Program-made: the position numbers and the translations under genes
Shown: positions 1 through 7,409 of the stretch, one piece after another
Numbering within the stretch: position 1 is the stretch's first letter
Layout of the letters: each line of letters begins with the position of its first letter
Notes under the pieces: model-generated
What the model was told of the DNA's origin: nothing
What the model saw: the letters and a program-made list of their open reading frames with translations, nothing else
Databases searched by the model: none
From: CAZDUS01 sp044344495
Lineage (GTDB): Bacteria; Verrucomicrobiota; Kiritimatiellia; CAIKKV01; CAITUY01
DNA length: 31,693 nucleotides
Direction of reading: 5' to 3'
Assembly: GCA_044344495.1 (NCBI GenBank)
Contig: JBIJCW010000005.1
Coordinates: 1-31,693 of the forward strand

Positions 1-1382
1 GGACCACGGCGGGCCGGCAGGGGGTGGTCAGTTCCGTGTGGTGGGGCCCCTTTCCGACGTTGGCGATCCTGCCGGTGGCGTTTCTGCTGCCGGATGCACT
101 GTGTCTTCCCGCCTGCCTTGTGGTCAGTGCGCTGTTTGGTGCCGCGACCCTGGTGCTGATCGAGCAGGCGTTACGGATGTGGGGCGCCGGGCGCTGGCGG
201 TGGTTGTTGATGCTGGGGGTGGCGCTGAATCCATCCTTTCTCGATCATTGCTGGGCCGGGTCGTCCTTGCCGATGGTGACGTATCTGTTGGTCCTGTCCT
301 TGTATAGTGTGACGGCATGGGTACAGGGTCGGCGCCTGCTGGACCTGATTTGGTTTGCCTTTGGGAGTGCCCTGCTCATGGGGACCGGCTACGAGATGAG
401 CGGGTGGGTGGCGGCGTCGGTGGGTGTGGTGGCCATCGAGGAGTGGCGCCGCCGGGTGTCGGGGGCGGAGAAGAGGGCGGTGTTGATGGTGGCGTTGCTG
501 CCGTTGGCGTATACGGCCCTCTTGTGGATGTTGATGTGCTGGCTGATCATGGGGGATCCCTTCTATGCCGTGAGATCGTTGACGGTGGTGGGGCCTGGAC
601 CGGGCGGTGTATTGATGCTTTCGGACCGTCTCTGGTGGAGTTACGCGGGCATGGCGGCCTTGGTGGCGGGGATGTTGGTTCTGGCTTTGCGCAGGCACGA
701 CCGCGGTGGTGTCTGTCTGGCGGTGCTTGCGCTGGCCTTGCCGGGGGCGGCGGGACTGATGGCCTGGCGTGAGCGGCTCTGGGATGCGGCCCCGCTTCTG
801 ACGGCGCTCCTGCCGGCCGCTGTTCTTTCGCTGGGACACTGGATGGCGGGTTGTGCGCGGGAGGGTGGCGCTGTCCATGCAGGGGCGGGGGTCGGCGCCG
901 GGCGCCTGGCCTTTGGGGTCTGGCGGATGGCTCTTGTGCCCCTGGTGCTGGCTGACATCGTGCCATTCGTTTTTCCCCTGGGATCGCCTGAGGCGCCGAC
1001 GGTGTTCGCGGCGGGGCCCGCCTACGGGGGTGCAGTACGTGCCGAAACCCCGTGGTTGCCCGATCTGGACCGGCACGTCCGGCGCCGGGCGCGTTTCGCG
1101 AAAGTGTTTGTCTGCGGCTTTGAAAGTTTTGCGGTTTTGCAGGGGCGTGTCAGCCCGATCTTTGAGCATTCCCTTGACTTCAATTTCGACAAGGCCAGAC
1201 GCGACTATTATGGCCAGATGCTTTACCTTCTTGTGCACCGGCCGGAGCAGCGCAATGCCATGGACAGCATTCATCGTCAATGCCCGGAGATTTATGTGCA
1301 GGGAGGGCAGGATTTGTTGTATGACGGTGATTGGGGCGATTGGCGGCTATTCGAGCTGATTCAGGTGGTCTCGCCGAGATAG
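1..1382 (+). CDS. Polytopic membrane protein with soluble C-terminal tail (partial, GT-C-like)
   Basis: The frame is open from the first complete codon at base 3, so the gene almost certainly starts left of the window; the GTG at 24 is only the first possible start inside it. The first ~320 visible residues are mostly hydrophobic helices separated by short Arg-rich loops. The last ~120 residues are hydrophilic, contain LVHRP, and end in a compact soluble domain. This layout (many TM segments, then a periplasmic tail) resembles GT-C membrane glycosyltransferases of the ArnT/PMT type, but I see no diagnostic catalytic motif, and the N-terminal loop where the catalytic Asp would lie is outside the window. 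The next gene follows after 6 bases, with its Shine-Dalgarno overlapping this stop codon, so the two are co-translated. The function is inferred from architecture only. Confidence 0.6.
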   Translation, partial: TTAGRQGVVSSVWWGPFPTLAILPVAFLLPDALCLPACLVVSALFGAATLVLIEQALRMWGAGRWRWLLMLGVALNPSFLDHCWAGSSLPMVTYLLVLSLYSVTAWVQGRRLLDLIWFAFGSALLMGTGYEMSGWVAASVGVVAIEEWRRRVSGAEKRAVLMVALLPLAYTALLWMLMCWLIMGDPFYAVRSLTVVGPGPGGVLMLSDRLWWSYAGMAALVAGMLVLALRRHDRGGVCLAVLALALPGAAGLMAWRERLWDAAPLLTALLPAAVLSLGHWMAGCAREGGAVHAGAGVGAGRLAFGVWRMALVPLVLADIVPFVFPLGSPEAPTVFAAGPAYGGAVRAETPWLPDLDRHVRRRARFAKVFVCGFESFAVLQGRVSPIFEHSLDFNFDKARRDYYGQMLYLLVHRPEQRNAMDSIHRQCPEIYVQGGQDLLYDGDWGDWRLFELIQVVSPR

Positions 1383-1388
1383 GAGTGT

Positions 1389-1778
1389 ATGAAGGTGTCA
1401 CGGGTAACAGTATGGATCTTGGGCGGTGCGGTTCTGGCGGCGGGGGTCGTCGTGTTCGGTTCCTGGAATTGGAGGTTGTTTAGCGAATCGGACACGCGCC
1501 TTATACAGGCTGGGATGGTGGCGGCCGACAACCGGGTCATGCGCAAGGAGGTCGAGGCGTCCACCCGGAAGATTCAGGGGCTGACAGAGTCGTTGCGATC
1601 CGCCTCAAACCGGTTGGTGGAGGTGGAGCGGATGCTTGAGGCCGAGAAGAAGACCCGCGACCCTCTGCGGCGTCAAATTGAGAAGTTGCTGGCCGAGCAA
1701 ATCGTCCTCAGGGAAAGCCTGCGGCAAAAGACGGCGGCCACCAACATCACGGCGGCGCCTATCGTTTCCATGCCTTGA
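1389..1778 (+). CDS. Small membrane-anchored coiled-coil protein
   Basis: A 129-residue protein. Residues ~7-26 form one hydrophobic helix after a short basic start (MKVSR), which reads as an N-in signal anchor. From ~45 to ~115 the chain is charged and heptad-like (repeated Glu/Lys/Arg with Leu spacing, e.g. EVERMLEAEKKTRDPLRRQ), so a periplasmic coiled coil is likely. The start is set by AGGAG at 1381-1385, which overlaps the stop of the upstream membrane-protein gene. The shape resembles FtsL/FtsB/LapA-like stalks, but there is no family signature I can name. It probably works with the upstream protein. The last 20 bases overlap the 3' end of the convergent glycoside hydrolase gene. Confidence 0.6.
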   Translation: MKVSRVTVWILGGAVLAAGVVVFGSWNWRLFSESDTRLIQAGMVAADNRVMRKEVEASTRKIQGLTESLRSASNRLVEVERMLEAEKKTRDPLRRQIEKLLAEQIVLRESLRQKTAATNITAAPIVSMP

Positions 1779-4077
1779 ACGCGATATCCCGCGTAAACAG
1801 GGGGACGGTAAAGGAAAGTAAACCCTCCGTGACCTCGACGTCCTGGCTTTTGGCAAGGGTTCCGCGGGTGGTTTCCCAGAATTCAACGCGGTAGCGGCCA
1901 TTATTCATGCCGCCCAACCGGGTGACCAGGTTGCTGATGGCGGGGTGGGGTTCGGAAGGGGCCGTGTTGAAGGCGGGCGTGTCATAGATCCATCCCAGGG
2001 TGCGGGTTGGACTTTTCAGGGAGAGGGCCATGATGCGGTTTTCCTTTGTTCCTGGCAGGGATAATTTCGGGGTATGGGGCAGCAGGGTGGGATCCCGCCG
2101 GTCAATGTCCTTCATGAAGCGACTGATGGCCAAAAACTCCGGGTAGTAGTCTTCCTCTTCGATCAGGCCCCACCACCAGAAGAGAGGGGTGCCGGCGAGC
2201 GGGATGCAGGTGGAAGCCCAAAGGGCGGCGTGAAGACTGTTTTGGAGGTGTGTCAGGCCTTGTGCGGTGGCAGCGCCGCCAAACTCGGTGATCAACGCCG
2301 GTTTTCCGGCGGGGTTATTGAACTTGGCGGTGGCTTGCAGAAGATCAACAATTCTAAGCACGCGGTCATCCTTGTGGTAGGCATCCATGGAGGCGTGAGT
2401 GATGCCGGGGAGTGTGGTGATGTTCATGTTTTGCGAGGTATAATCGGGGCAGTAATGGGTGGTGATCAGGTGGTCGTTGGGGTCGAGTTCACGGATGGCG
2501 GCTGTGGCGAAGCGATGCCAGTCCACGCAGGCCTCCGAGCGATAGAATACACCGCTGGCCCCGGTGATATTCAGTTCGCTCCATAGTTCCCAGGCGAACA
2601 CCCTGGTGCTGTAACCCCAGCGGGCGATGATGTAGCGCATCAATTTCAGAAAGTCTTTCCGGGCCCGGGGATCGGTGAAAAACTCCTCCGGATTACCCAG
2701 GTAGCCGCCGAGGTTCTGGTTGAAGGGATTGTTGACCCACTCGTTGTCGATGATGGTGCTGAACTTGCCGTGATTGTGAATGACGAGATTCAAATAGAGT
2801 CCGTTGCGGTCTGCCTCGTCGATGACCTGGTCCAATTCCCACGCATTCATGAGGTTGTACTGTCCGAGCCCGTGGTATCCGCGCCATAGGGGTGACCACT
2901 CGATGCCGAGAGACCAGGCGGCCATCCAGATTTCGGCAAGGTTTTCCCCGTGCTTGCGCATGGCGGGGAAGTGACGGGCGTAGGCGGCTGTCCCTTCGAT
3001 CCAGCGTTTGGACCATGGGAACTGGTCGTTCAGGCGGGAATCGGATGGCGACCGGATGTTGTGGCCGATGGGGAAATAGTAGTCGCCATTGTCGAACTCG
3101 AAGTAGCGGCGGTCGGCTGGGGAGACGCGGATAAAGCCAGGCGTCTTTGGAGGGGTGGCGTTGAATACGCCCGGGCCCCAGATGGCGGTGCCTTGAGCAT
3201 CGGTGGCCTTCAGGGTGTAGAGGTGGGTGCCCGGCTGGGTGGGTGCATAGCGGATTTTCCAGTGGGGTGGGCCTTGGGGGATGATTTCCTCGCCGGTGGG
3301 CGAGACGGTCCGATAGTAGGCGCGTGAATGGAAGCCGGCGATTGTCACGGTTTTCCCGTCGGGCGTTTGCACGTTCGCGGTGACGGAGATCTCGTCCGGG
3401 TCGAACGGGTTGGCGTAGCGATCGGGAAGGGCGAAGATGACCTCGAATTTTTCATAGCAGGCCACCTGTTGCGAGGCGGGGCGCACATCACGGATGGCAG
3501 GGGGTGCGGTGTCGATTGGCAGCGGTGTGGCGGACGCGTTTGCGAGAGTGCCGGAGATGATGTTGGTGCCGTCGAAAAAGACGCGGATGCCGAACTCGCG
3601 GGGTTCCATCAAGGCGCGGGCATTCCAGGCGGCGTGATGTCCGCATGGCTCCCAATTGGCGGCGGAAGGGGACAGGTCGGTGCGGTAGGGGTTCGTGATG
3701 CCGGGTGTGGGGTGCCCGGGAAGCAGTTGCTGGTACCAGAGATAGTCCCAGTCCTTCATGAAAACCAGGACCTGCGCATTCGTCGGGGCGGTGTCTGGTA
3801 AGGCAAGGGTCCACTCCAAGGTTCCCAAGCCGAACCAGGTCCGGGCGGATGCGGTTAGCGCAAAGTCACGGGAACCGGGCCCGGTGAATGAGAATGGAAG
3901 CTGGCCGGCTTCGGCAGGGATGGGATTTGTGGAGATGGCAGGAACAGGTTGACTGGAAAAGCCAAGGGGGATAGGCACCTTGGAAGGAGGGGTGCTTTCC
4001 GTGCCTGACGATTGGAGGGAGAGACTGGTAAGGACGGCGATTCCGATGATTAGTATCTTCACAGGATTGTGTGCCAT
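1759..4077 (-). CDS. Secreted glycoside hydrolase, DUF5060-like domain plus GH5-like (alpha/beta)8 barrel
   Basis: Predicted exported polysaccharide-degrading enzyme of 772 residues. The chosen start (MAHNPVKIL) gives a signal peptide: a Lys, then a run rich in Leu/Ile/Val to about residue 20. An upstream in-frame ATG at 4155 lies inside the predicted promoter and is unlikely. Residues ~45-300 look like two beta-sandwich modules of the DUF5060/Ig type seen in front of clan A glycosidases. A TIM barrel follows (~310-660) with WELWSELN (candidate acid/base E501) and ALITEFGG (candidate nucleophile E598). The C-terminal ~100 residues look like a small beta domain. Clan A enzymes usually have Asn just before the acid/base Glu; here it is Ser. 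The substrate cannot be read from sequence. The nearby xyl genes suggest hemicellulose, but that is inference. Confidence 0.75.
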   Translation of the reverse strand: MAHNPVKILIIGIAVLTSLSLQSSGTESTPPSKVPIPLGFSSQPVPAISTNPIPAEAGQLPFSFTGPGSRDFALTASARTWFGLGTLEWTLALPDTAPTNAQVLVFMKDWDYLWYQQLLPGHPTPGITNPYRTDLSPSAANWEPCGHHAAWNARALMEPREFGIRVFFDGTNIISGTLANASATPLPIDTAPPAIRDVRPASQQVACYEKFEVIFALPDRYANPFDPDEISVTANVQTPDGKTVTIAGFHSRAYYRTVSPTGEEIIPQGPPHWKIRYAPTQPGTHLYTLKATDAQGTAIWGPGVFNATPPKTPGFIRVSPADRRYFEFDNGDYYFPIGHNIRSPSDSRLNDQFPWSKRWIEGTAAYARHFPAMRKHGENLAEIWMAAWSLGIEWSPLWRGYHGLGQYNLMNAWELDQVIDEADRNGLYLNLVIHNHGKFSTIIDNEWVNNPFNQNLGGYLGNPEEFFTDPRARKDFLKLMRYIIARWGYSTRVFAWELWSELNITGASGVFYRSEACVDWHRFATAAIRELDPNDHLITTHYCPDYTSQNMNITTLPGITHASMDAYHKDDRVLRIVDLLQATAKFNNPAGKPALITEFGGAATAQGLTHLQNSLHAALWASTCIPLAGTPLFWWWGLIEEEDYYPEFLAISRFMKDIDRRDPTLLPHTPKLSLPGTKENRIMALSLKSPTRTLGWIYDTPAFNTAPSEPHPAISNLVTRLGGMNNGRYRVEFWETTRGTLAKSQDVEVTEGLLSFTVPLFTRDIAFKAWKR

Positions 4078-4146
4078 AGTGATGGCGGAACCCCACGTAC
4101 AGCGCGGTGTCAACGTTGCCCCAAAGATCAATTGCTGTAAGCGGGA

Positions 4147-4175
4147 AAGATACATGAGCGGGATGTTGTGGTCAA
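4147..4175 (-). promoter_or_regulatory. Predicted sigma70 promoter of the glycoside hydrolase gene
   Basis: Read on the minus strand: TTGACC (4175-4170), a 17-base spacer, then TATCTT (4152-4147). The predicted transcript start is near 4140, giving a leader of about 63 bases before the ATG at 4077. No strong Shine-Dalgarno precedes that ATG. The promoter lies between the upstream permease gene and the hydrolase, so the hydrolase can be transcribed separately. Confidence 0.5.
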
Positions 4176-4188
4176 GGATGGGGGGTGG

Positions 4189-4980
4189 TTACTTGATCAG
4201 GCGACGGCGCATGGCGATGAGGGCGATGGGGAACACCAGGGCCGCAAAGAGGATCAGGTAGGCGACGGAGGCCAGGGCTTGCAGGGCGGAAAGTGAGCCC
4301 AGGGCGAGGCCGCGGGTCAAGGCGACCAGATGCGTCAGGGGTAGGCACCAGGCGACCTTCTGGCCCCAGGCCGGCAGATTATCCAGCGGGAAGAATGTGC
4401 CGCTGAACAGGTACATCGGGGTGATGATGAGGAAGATCGGCAGGTTGAACATGTCGATGTGTTTGACGATACCGGTAAAGATCATGGCCGTGGCGCCGAA
4501 TCCCAGGCCGCCAAGGAAGGCGACCGGCAGGATGCCGAGGCCGGAGGGATAGTGGATCAGGCCAAAGCAACTCAAGGCCACCATCATGACGCCGGCGGCC
4601 ATAAGGGATTTTGTGGCGCCCCAGACAATCTCGCCGGCGACGATTTCCTCGATGGAGAGCGGGGTGGCCATGATGGCGTCGTAGGTCTTCTGGTAGTACA
4701 TGCGGACAAACGACGAGAAGGCGTTCTCGAAAAAGGCAGTATACATGATATTGGTGGCGATGATGGCAGGGGCCATGAAGTCGAGGTATGGCATGACCTG
4801 GCCCTGATAGGAGACCGTGGGAATCAGGAGGCGGAAGCCGATGCCGAACGAGGCCACATAAAGAAGGGGCTCAAGAAGGGGGGTCAGGAAGCCGATCTGC
4901 CAGGAGCGTTTATTGACCAGCCAGTCGCGACGCCACACGCGCATGAGGCGCCAGGTCAGGGTTGGGGGTTGGGGAGGCAT
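4189..4980 (-). CDS. ABC-2 type transporter permease (NodJ/DrrB-like)
   Basis: Membrane subunit of an ABC exporter, 263 residues from the ATG at 4980, the usual size of the family. The N-terminus is cytoplasmic (TLTWRLMRVWRRDWLVNKRS), followed by about six hydrophobic helices. The ABC-2 signature region is present as PIFLIITPMYLFSGTFFPLDNLP followed by PLTHLVALTRG (ending in a short basic tail RRRLIK), matching NodJ-like lipooligosaccharide and drug-export permeases. These proteins need a separate ATPase (NodI-like), normally encoded just upstream and often overlapping. None is present; instead there are ~250 bases without a recognisable gene and then a broken RHS gene. The open frame extends to 5091, but the added 37 residues look like non-coding read-through. 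The substrate is unknown. Confidence 0.8.
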   Translation of the reverse strand: MPPQPPTLTWRLMRVWRRDWLVNKRSWQIGFLTPLLEPLLYVASFGIGFRLLIPTVSYQGQVMPYLDFMAPAIIATNIMYTAFFENAFSSFVRMYYQKTYDAIMATPLSIEEIVAGEIVWGATKSLMAAGVMMVALSCFGLIHYPSGLGILPVAFLGGLGFGATAMIFTGIVKHIDMFNLPIFLIITPMYLFSGTFFPLDNLPAWGQKVAWCLPLTHLVALTRGLALGSLSALQALASVAYLILFAALVFPIALIAMRRRLIK

Positions 4981-5230
4981 ATCGTAGTCTTTCAATAAAC
5001 CGTCTGCCGACACCTTGCGGGATTTGCCGTTGTTTTGCCAGTGAAAAACTCGACGCGCATGGGGAATGGGCGCATCAGGGATGCACCCCATTTTGATACA
5101 CTTTTAAGAGCCCTATCGATGATGGTGGTGTTTGCTAGTAAAAACTCTTGCAACCGTTACATCAGTGGGCACGGATGGCGTTTGTGGAGGCGCTTCGGAT
5201 AACTGACCATCACGCGGGGGGGAAGGGATT
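4981..5230. other. Gene-free stretch between permease and RHS fragment
   Basis: 250 bases with no convincing gene on either strand. The only visible structure is an imperfect hairpin at 5066-5091 (ATGGG against CCCAT, inner GCATC against GATGC, three-base loop). It would lie in the leader of the permease transcript. An in-frame TGA at 5204-5206 shows that the RHS frame does not continue leftward. This is the position where the missing ABC ATPase would be expected. Confidence 0.5.
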
Positions 5231-6850
5231 ATGCAGAATGGCGGAGCGCACTCGCAGGAGTTGCCGGACCGCACCACCTGGCAGTACGACCTCGTCGCGG
5301 GGTTGTTGACCAATAAGGTGTACGCGGACGGCAAAGGCACAACCTATGCCTACACCCAGGACGGGAAACTCAGTCGCCGGACATGGGCGCGCGGAGTCAC
5401 CACCACCTACTCCTACGATGGGGTAGGCCAGATGACCAACATCAACTACAGCGGTTCCACGCCCGACGTCTCCTTTGCCTTCAATCGCCTCGGACAACAG
5501 ACCGCCATCACCGACGGCCAGGGCACCCGCACCTTCACCTACAACGCTACGCTGCAACTGGCCGCCGAGACCAACACCCTTGGCGCCATCACCCGCAAGT
5601 ACGATTCCCTCGGTCGCTCCGCTGGCTTCGAAGCTGGCTCCGACTACTCCGTCTCCTACGGCTACGACCCCGTGGGCCGTTTCGCCTCTGTCTCAAATAC
5701 CATTAACCATCAACCATCAACCATTGCCCATTATTCCTACCTCCCCGGCAGTGACCTCCTGGTTTCTCTCTCCAACACTGTGGGAGGGGCGCTATGCGCC
5801 GCGACAACCCGCACCTACGAACCCAACCGCAACCTCATCACCCGGATCCTCAACACCGCCGGTACCAACTCTGTCTCCCAATTCGACTACGTCAACGACG
5901 CTGTGGGACGACGGACGCGACGGGTGGATTCCGCTTCCGTTACTAACGCCTTTGACTATAATGCCCGCAGCGAACTAATAGACGCGCTTATGGGCACCAA
6001 CAGTCACAGTTATCGGTATGATCCGATCGGCAACCGGCAGACCGCGTCTAATGACACGGAAGTGTTAACCTACGCCGCCAACGCCTTGAACCAGTACACA
6101 AACATCGCGGATGGCGTCACGAACGCCCCGCAGTACGACCTCGACGGAAATCTGGTCGCCTATGCCGGATGGACCTTCTCCTGGGATGCCGAGAATCGAC
6201 TAGTCCTCGCCTCCAACGCGACGACCGTGGTTTCGAACTCCTATGACTACATGTCCCGCCGGATCGGAAAGTCCGTCTACACAAATGATTCTGGCTCATG
6301 GATTCTGGCTTCTGGATTCTCATTCACTTACGACGGTTGGGCGATGATCCGGGAACTCGTCACCCGTGACTCGTCACTCGTCACCAACTCCTACCTGTAC
6401 GGCCTCGATCTTTCCGGTTCTCTCCAAGGTGCCGGAACCATTGGCGGCATCCTCTCGACGTGCCTCAACGGAACCAACGCGTTCTACGCCTACGACGCCA
6501 ATGGCAATCTTTCGGACCTGGTCGGGCGTGATGGGTCTGCCGTCGCTCATTATGAATACGACCCTTACGGGACCACCAGCGCTAAATCAGGACTCCTGGC
6601 CGACGCCAATCCGTTCCGGTTTTCAACGAAGTATTTCGATGCGGAGACGGGGCTGTATTATTATGGCCTGCGATTTTCCTCCCCGGGGACTGGACGATCT
6701 GGCAGTTTCGCAGTGCGCCCTCGGCGGTTTGGTAGACGTCGCGGCGGCAGGTTGGACAGAAGGCGAGATCATGGGGTAGCGGATGACGCATGGGCGGGGT
6801 TGCAGGACGATATCCGCCTGAATCCGTTCATGCTGTTTTCGTCTGTATAG
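5231..6850 (+). CDS. RHS/YD-repeat protein, truncated at both ends (probable pseudogene)
   Basis: 539-codon frame made of tyrosine/aspartate (YD) repeats such as YDSLGR, YDPVGR, YDPIGN and YAYDANGNL. It then reaches the RHS core motif YFDAETGLYYYGLRF (about residues 474-488) and SPGTGR. RHS proteins are usually well over 1000 residues, with a secretion or adhesin N-terminus and a variable toxin-like C-terminus after the core. Here the start is inside the repeats, with a stop 27 bases upstream. Similarity to the core ends at codon ~489 (base ~6697), where WLSRDP-like sequence would be expected, and is replaced by Arg-rich, frame-shifted-looking residues up to the stop. The frame carries three 7-base-period repeat arrays. 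It is most likely a displaced fragment rather than a working polymorphic toxin. Confidence 0.75.
   Translation: MQNGGAHSQELPDRTTWQYDLVAGLLTNKVYADGKGTTYAYTQDGKLSRRTWARGVTTTYSYDGVGQMTNINYSGSTPDVSFAFNRLGQQTAITDGQGTRTFTYNATLQLAAETNTLGAITRKYDSLGRSAGFEAGSDYSVSYGYDPVGRFASVSNTINHQPSTIAHYSYLPGSDLLVSLSNTVGGALCAATTRTYEPNRNLITRILNTAGTNSVSQFDYVNDAVGRRTRRVDSASVTNAFDYNARSELIDALMGTNSHSYRYDPIGNRQTASNDTEVLTYAANALNQYTNIADGVTNAPQYDLDGNLVAYAGWTFSWDAENRLVLASNATTVVSNSYDYMSRRIGKSVYTNDSGSWILASGFSFTYDGWAMIRELVTRDSSLVTNSYLYGLDLSGSLQGAGTIGGILSTCLNGTNAFYAYDANGNLSDLVGRDGSAVAHYEYDPYGTTSAKSGLLADANPFRFSTKYFDAETGLYYYGLRFSSPGTGRSGSFAVRPRRFGRRRGGRLDRRRDHGVADDAWAGLQDDIRLNPFMLFSSV
5699..5733 (+). repeat. 7-base-period array 1 inside the RHS gene
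   Basis: Five tandem heptamers: ACCATTA, ACCATCA, ACCATCA, ACCATTG, CCCATTA. Because 7 is not a multiple of 3, the array is read in rotating frames (NHQPSTIAHY) without introducing a stop. Confidence 0.8.
6288..6322 (+). repeat. 7-base-period array 2 inside the RHS gene
   Basis: Five tandem heptamers: ATTCTGG, CTCATGG, ATTCTGG, CTTCTGG, ATTCTCA. The core CCAGAAT (its reverse complement) is nearly the unit seen in the ABC-F gene array (AATCCAG), linking the two arrays. Confidence 0.75.
6356..6383 (+). repeat. 7-base-period array 3 inside the RHS gene
   Basis: Four tandem heptamers: CTCGTCA, CCCGTGA, CTCGTCA, CTCGTCA. It starts 33 bases after array 2 and encodes part of LVTRDSSLVTNS without a frame break. 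Confidence 0.75.
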
Positions 6851-6880
6851 GGTAGGGCCCCTTTATGGGGTGGCCCTACC
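6851..6880. terminator. Strong hairpin between RHS fragment and EF-Tu-like gene
   Basis: GGTAGGGCC (6851-6859) pairs perfectly with GGCCCTACC (6872-6880), with two further C-G pairs possible inside. It begins directly after the RHS stop at 6850 and lies 31 bases beyond the stop of the convergent EF-Tu-like gene. There is no T-run on either side, so it would be a hairpin-only, possibly bidirectional, terminator or a small palindromic repeat. Confidence 0.5.
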
Positions 6881-6911
6881 TGTCAGGACTCACAGCTTGC
6901 CTCCTGTTGCT

Positions 6912-7166
6912 TTACGCCACTTTATACACCCGGTCGTGTTCGTGGGCATGTAAGGGGACCAGAATGCCGACATCGGCGCCTGGGCCGGCCCGGTTGATGG
7001 TTTCGTGTTCACTTTGCATGGACTTCACCTGGGTGATGAAGTCCGACGTATGTCCCTTTACGTGGACCGTGTCGCCAACAGCCAGATCGCCCTCCGTGAG
7101 TTTGATGGCCGCGACGCCAAGGTGATTGAAATAGTGAGTTACAAACCCGATATGTTGCTCAGACAT
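6912..7166 (-). CDS. Stand-alone EF-Tu domain-II-like beta-barrel protein
   Basis: An 84-residue protein resembling an isolated domain II of translational GTPases. It has a turn-strand pattern GDLAVGDTVHVKG, followed by TDFI-like TSDFITQVKSMQSEH and then INRAGPGADVGILV, which matches how EF-Tu/SelB domain II reads (QVKSMQ.H...V..A..G..VGI). There is no G domain, so it cannot hydrolyse GTP. Small proteins of this type are annotated in many bacteria as 'translation elongation factor-like' and lack a defined role. The start is fixed by a strong GAGAGGAGG about 8 bases upstream of the ATG at 7166. It is transcribed away from the tRNA-Glu gene, with its own candidate promoter in the shared intergenic space. 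Confidence 0.75.
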   Translation of the reverse strand: MSEQHIGFVTHYFNHLGVAAIKLTEGDLAVGDTVHVKGHTSDFITQVKSMQSEHETINRAGPGADVGILVPLHAHEHDRVYKVA

Positions 7167-7188
7167 GGTGCACCTCCTCTCTACTCCG

Positions 7189-7216
7189 AGTTTAGCTCCG
7201 GGTCGCAGGAATGCAA
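7189..7216 (-). promoter_or_regulatory. Candidate promoter of the EF-Tu-like gene
   Basis: On the minus strand: TTGCAT (7216-7211), a 16-base spacer, TAAACT (7194-7189). Transcription would start near 7182, immediately before the strong ribosome-binding site, giving a very short leader. Confidence 0.4.
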
Positions 7217-7238
7217 CGATGAAACGTCAAAAAACCGG

Positions 7239-7267
7239 TTGACGGAGGGGATGGGCGGCGATAGACT
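7239..7267 (+). promoter_or_regulatory. Predicted sigma70 promoter of tRNA-Glu
   Basis: TTGACG (7239-7244), exactly 17 bases, then TAGACT (7262-7267). Transcription would start near 7274, about 18 bases before the mature tRNA 5' end at 7292. No terminator separates the tRNA from the ferredoxin gene, so this promoter may also drive the downstream four-gene chain. Confidence 0.6.
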
Positions 7268-7291
7268 TTCTGCCTTTTGACTCAGTCCTAT

Positions 7292-7366
7292 GCCCCCTTC
7301 GTCTATCGGCTAGGACACCAGGTTCTCATCCTGGTAAGAGGGGTTCGACTCCCCTAGGGGGTGCCA
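7292..7366 (+). tRNA. tRNA-Glu (anticodon CUC)
   Basis: A full cloverleaf can be drawn. The acceptor stem is 7292-7298 with 7356-7362, with a G-U first pair. The D arm is GTCT/GGAC, the anticodon stem CCAGG/CCTGG around loop TTCTCAT (CTC at positions 34-36), and the T arm AGGGG/CCCCT around TTCGACT. Discriminator G73 and an encoded CCA complete the gene. It is closely similar to bacterial tRNA-Glu. CUC reads GAG, the favoured Glu codon in a GC-rich genome. Confidence 0.95.
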
Positions 7367-7409
7367 TTTTTTGGGAAAGACATCATAAACTAGAAGAGGA
7401 GCGGAGAGA

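Noticed and set aside
171..1280. 369-codon minus-strand frame opposite the membrane protein
   Set aside because: Composition is His/Arg/Gln/Pro-rich, the usual mirror of a hydrophobic GC-rich gene. No domain.
4078..4155. Longer start for the glycoside hydrolase at 4155
   Set aside because: That ATG lies within the predicted promoter, and the extension would bury the signal peptide 26 residues inside the protein.
5699..6383. Possible CRISPR repeats
   Set aside because: Units are only seven bases, directly adjoining, with no spacers and no cas genes nearby.
6582..6791. Minus-strand 69-codon frame with a CPTC motif as a zinc-ribbon gene
   Set aside because: Most of it is antisense to the RHS core. 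Only the first ~35 codons are distinct and they lack a full four-cysteine site, so a gene call is not supported.
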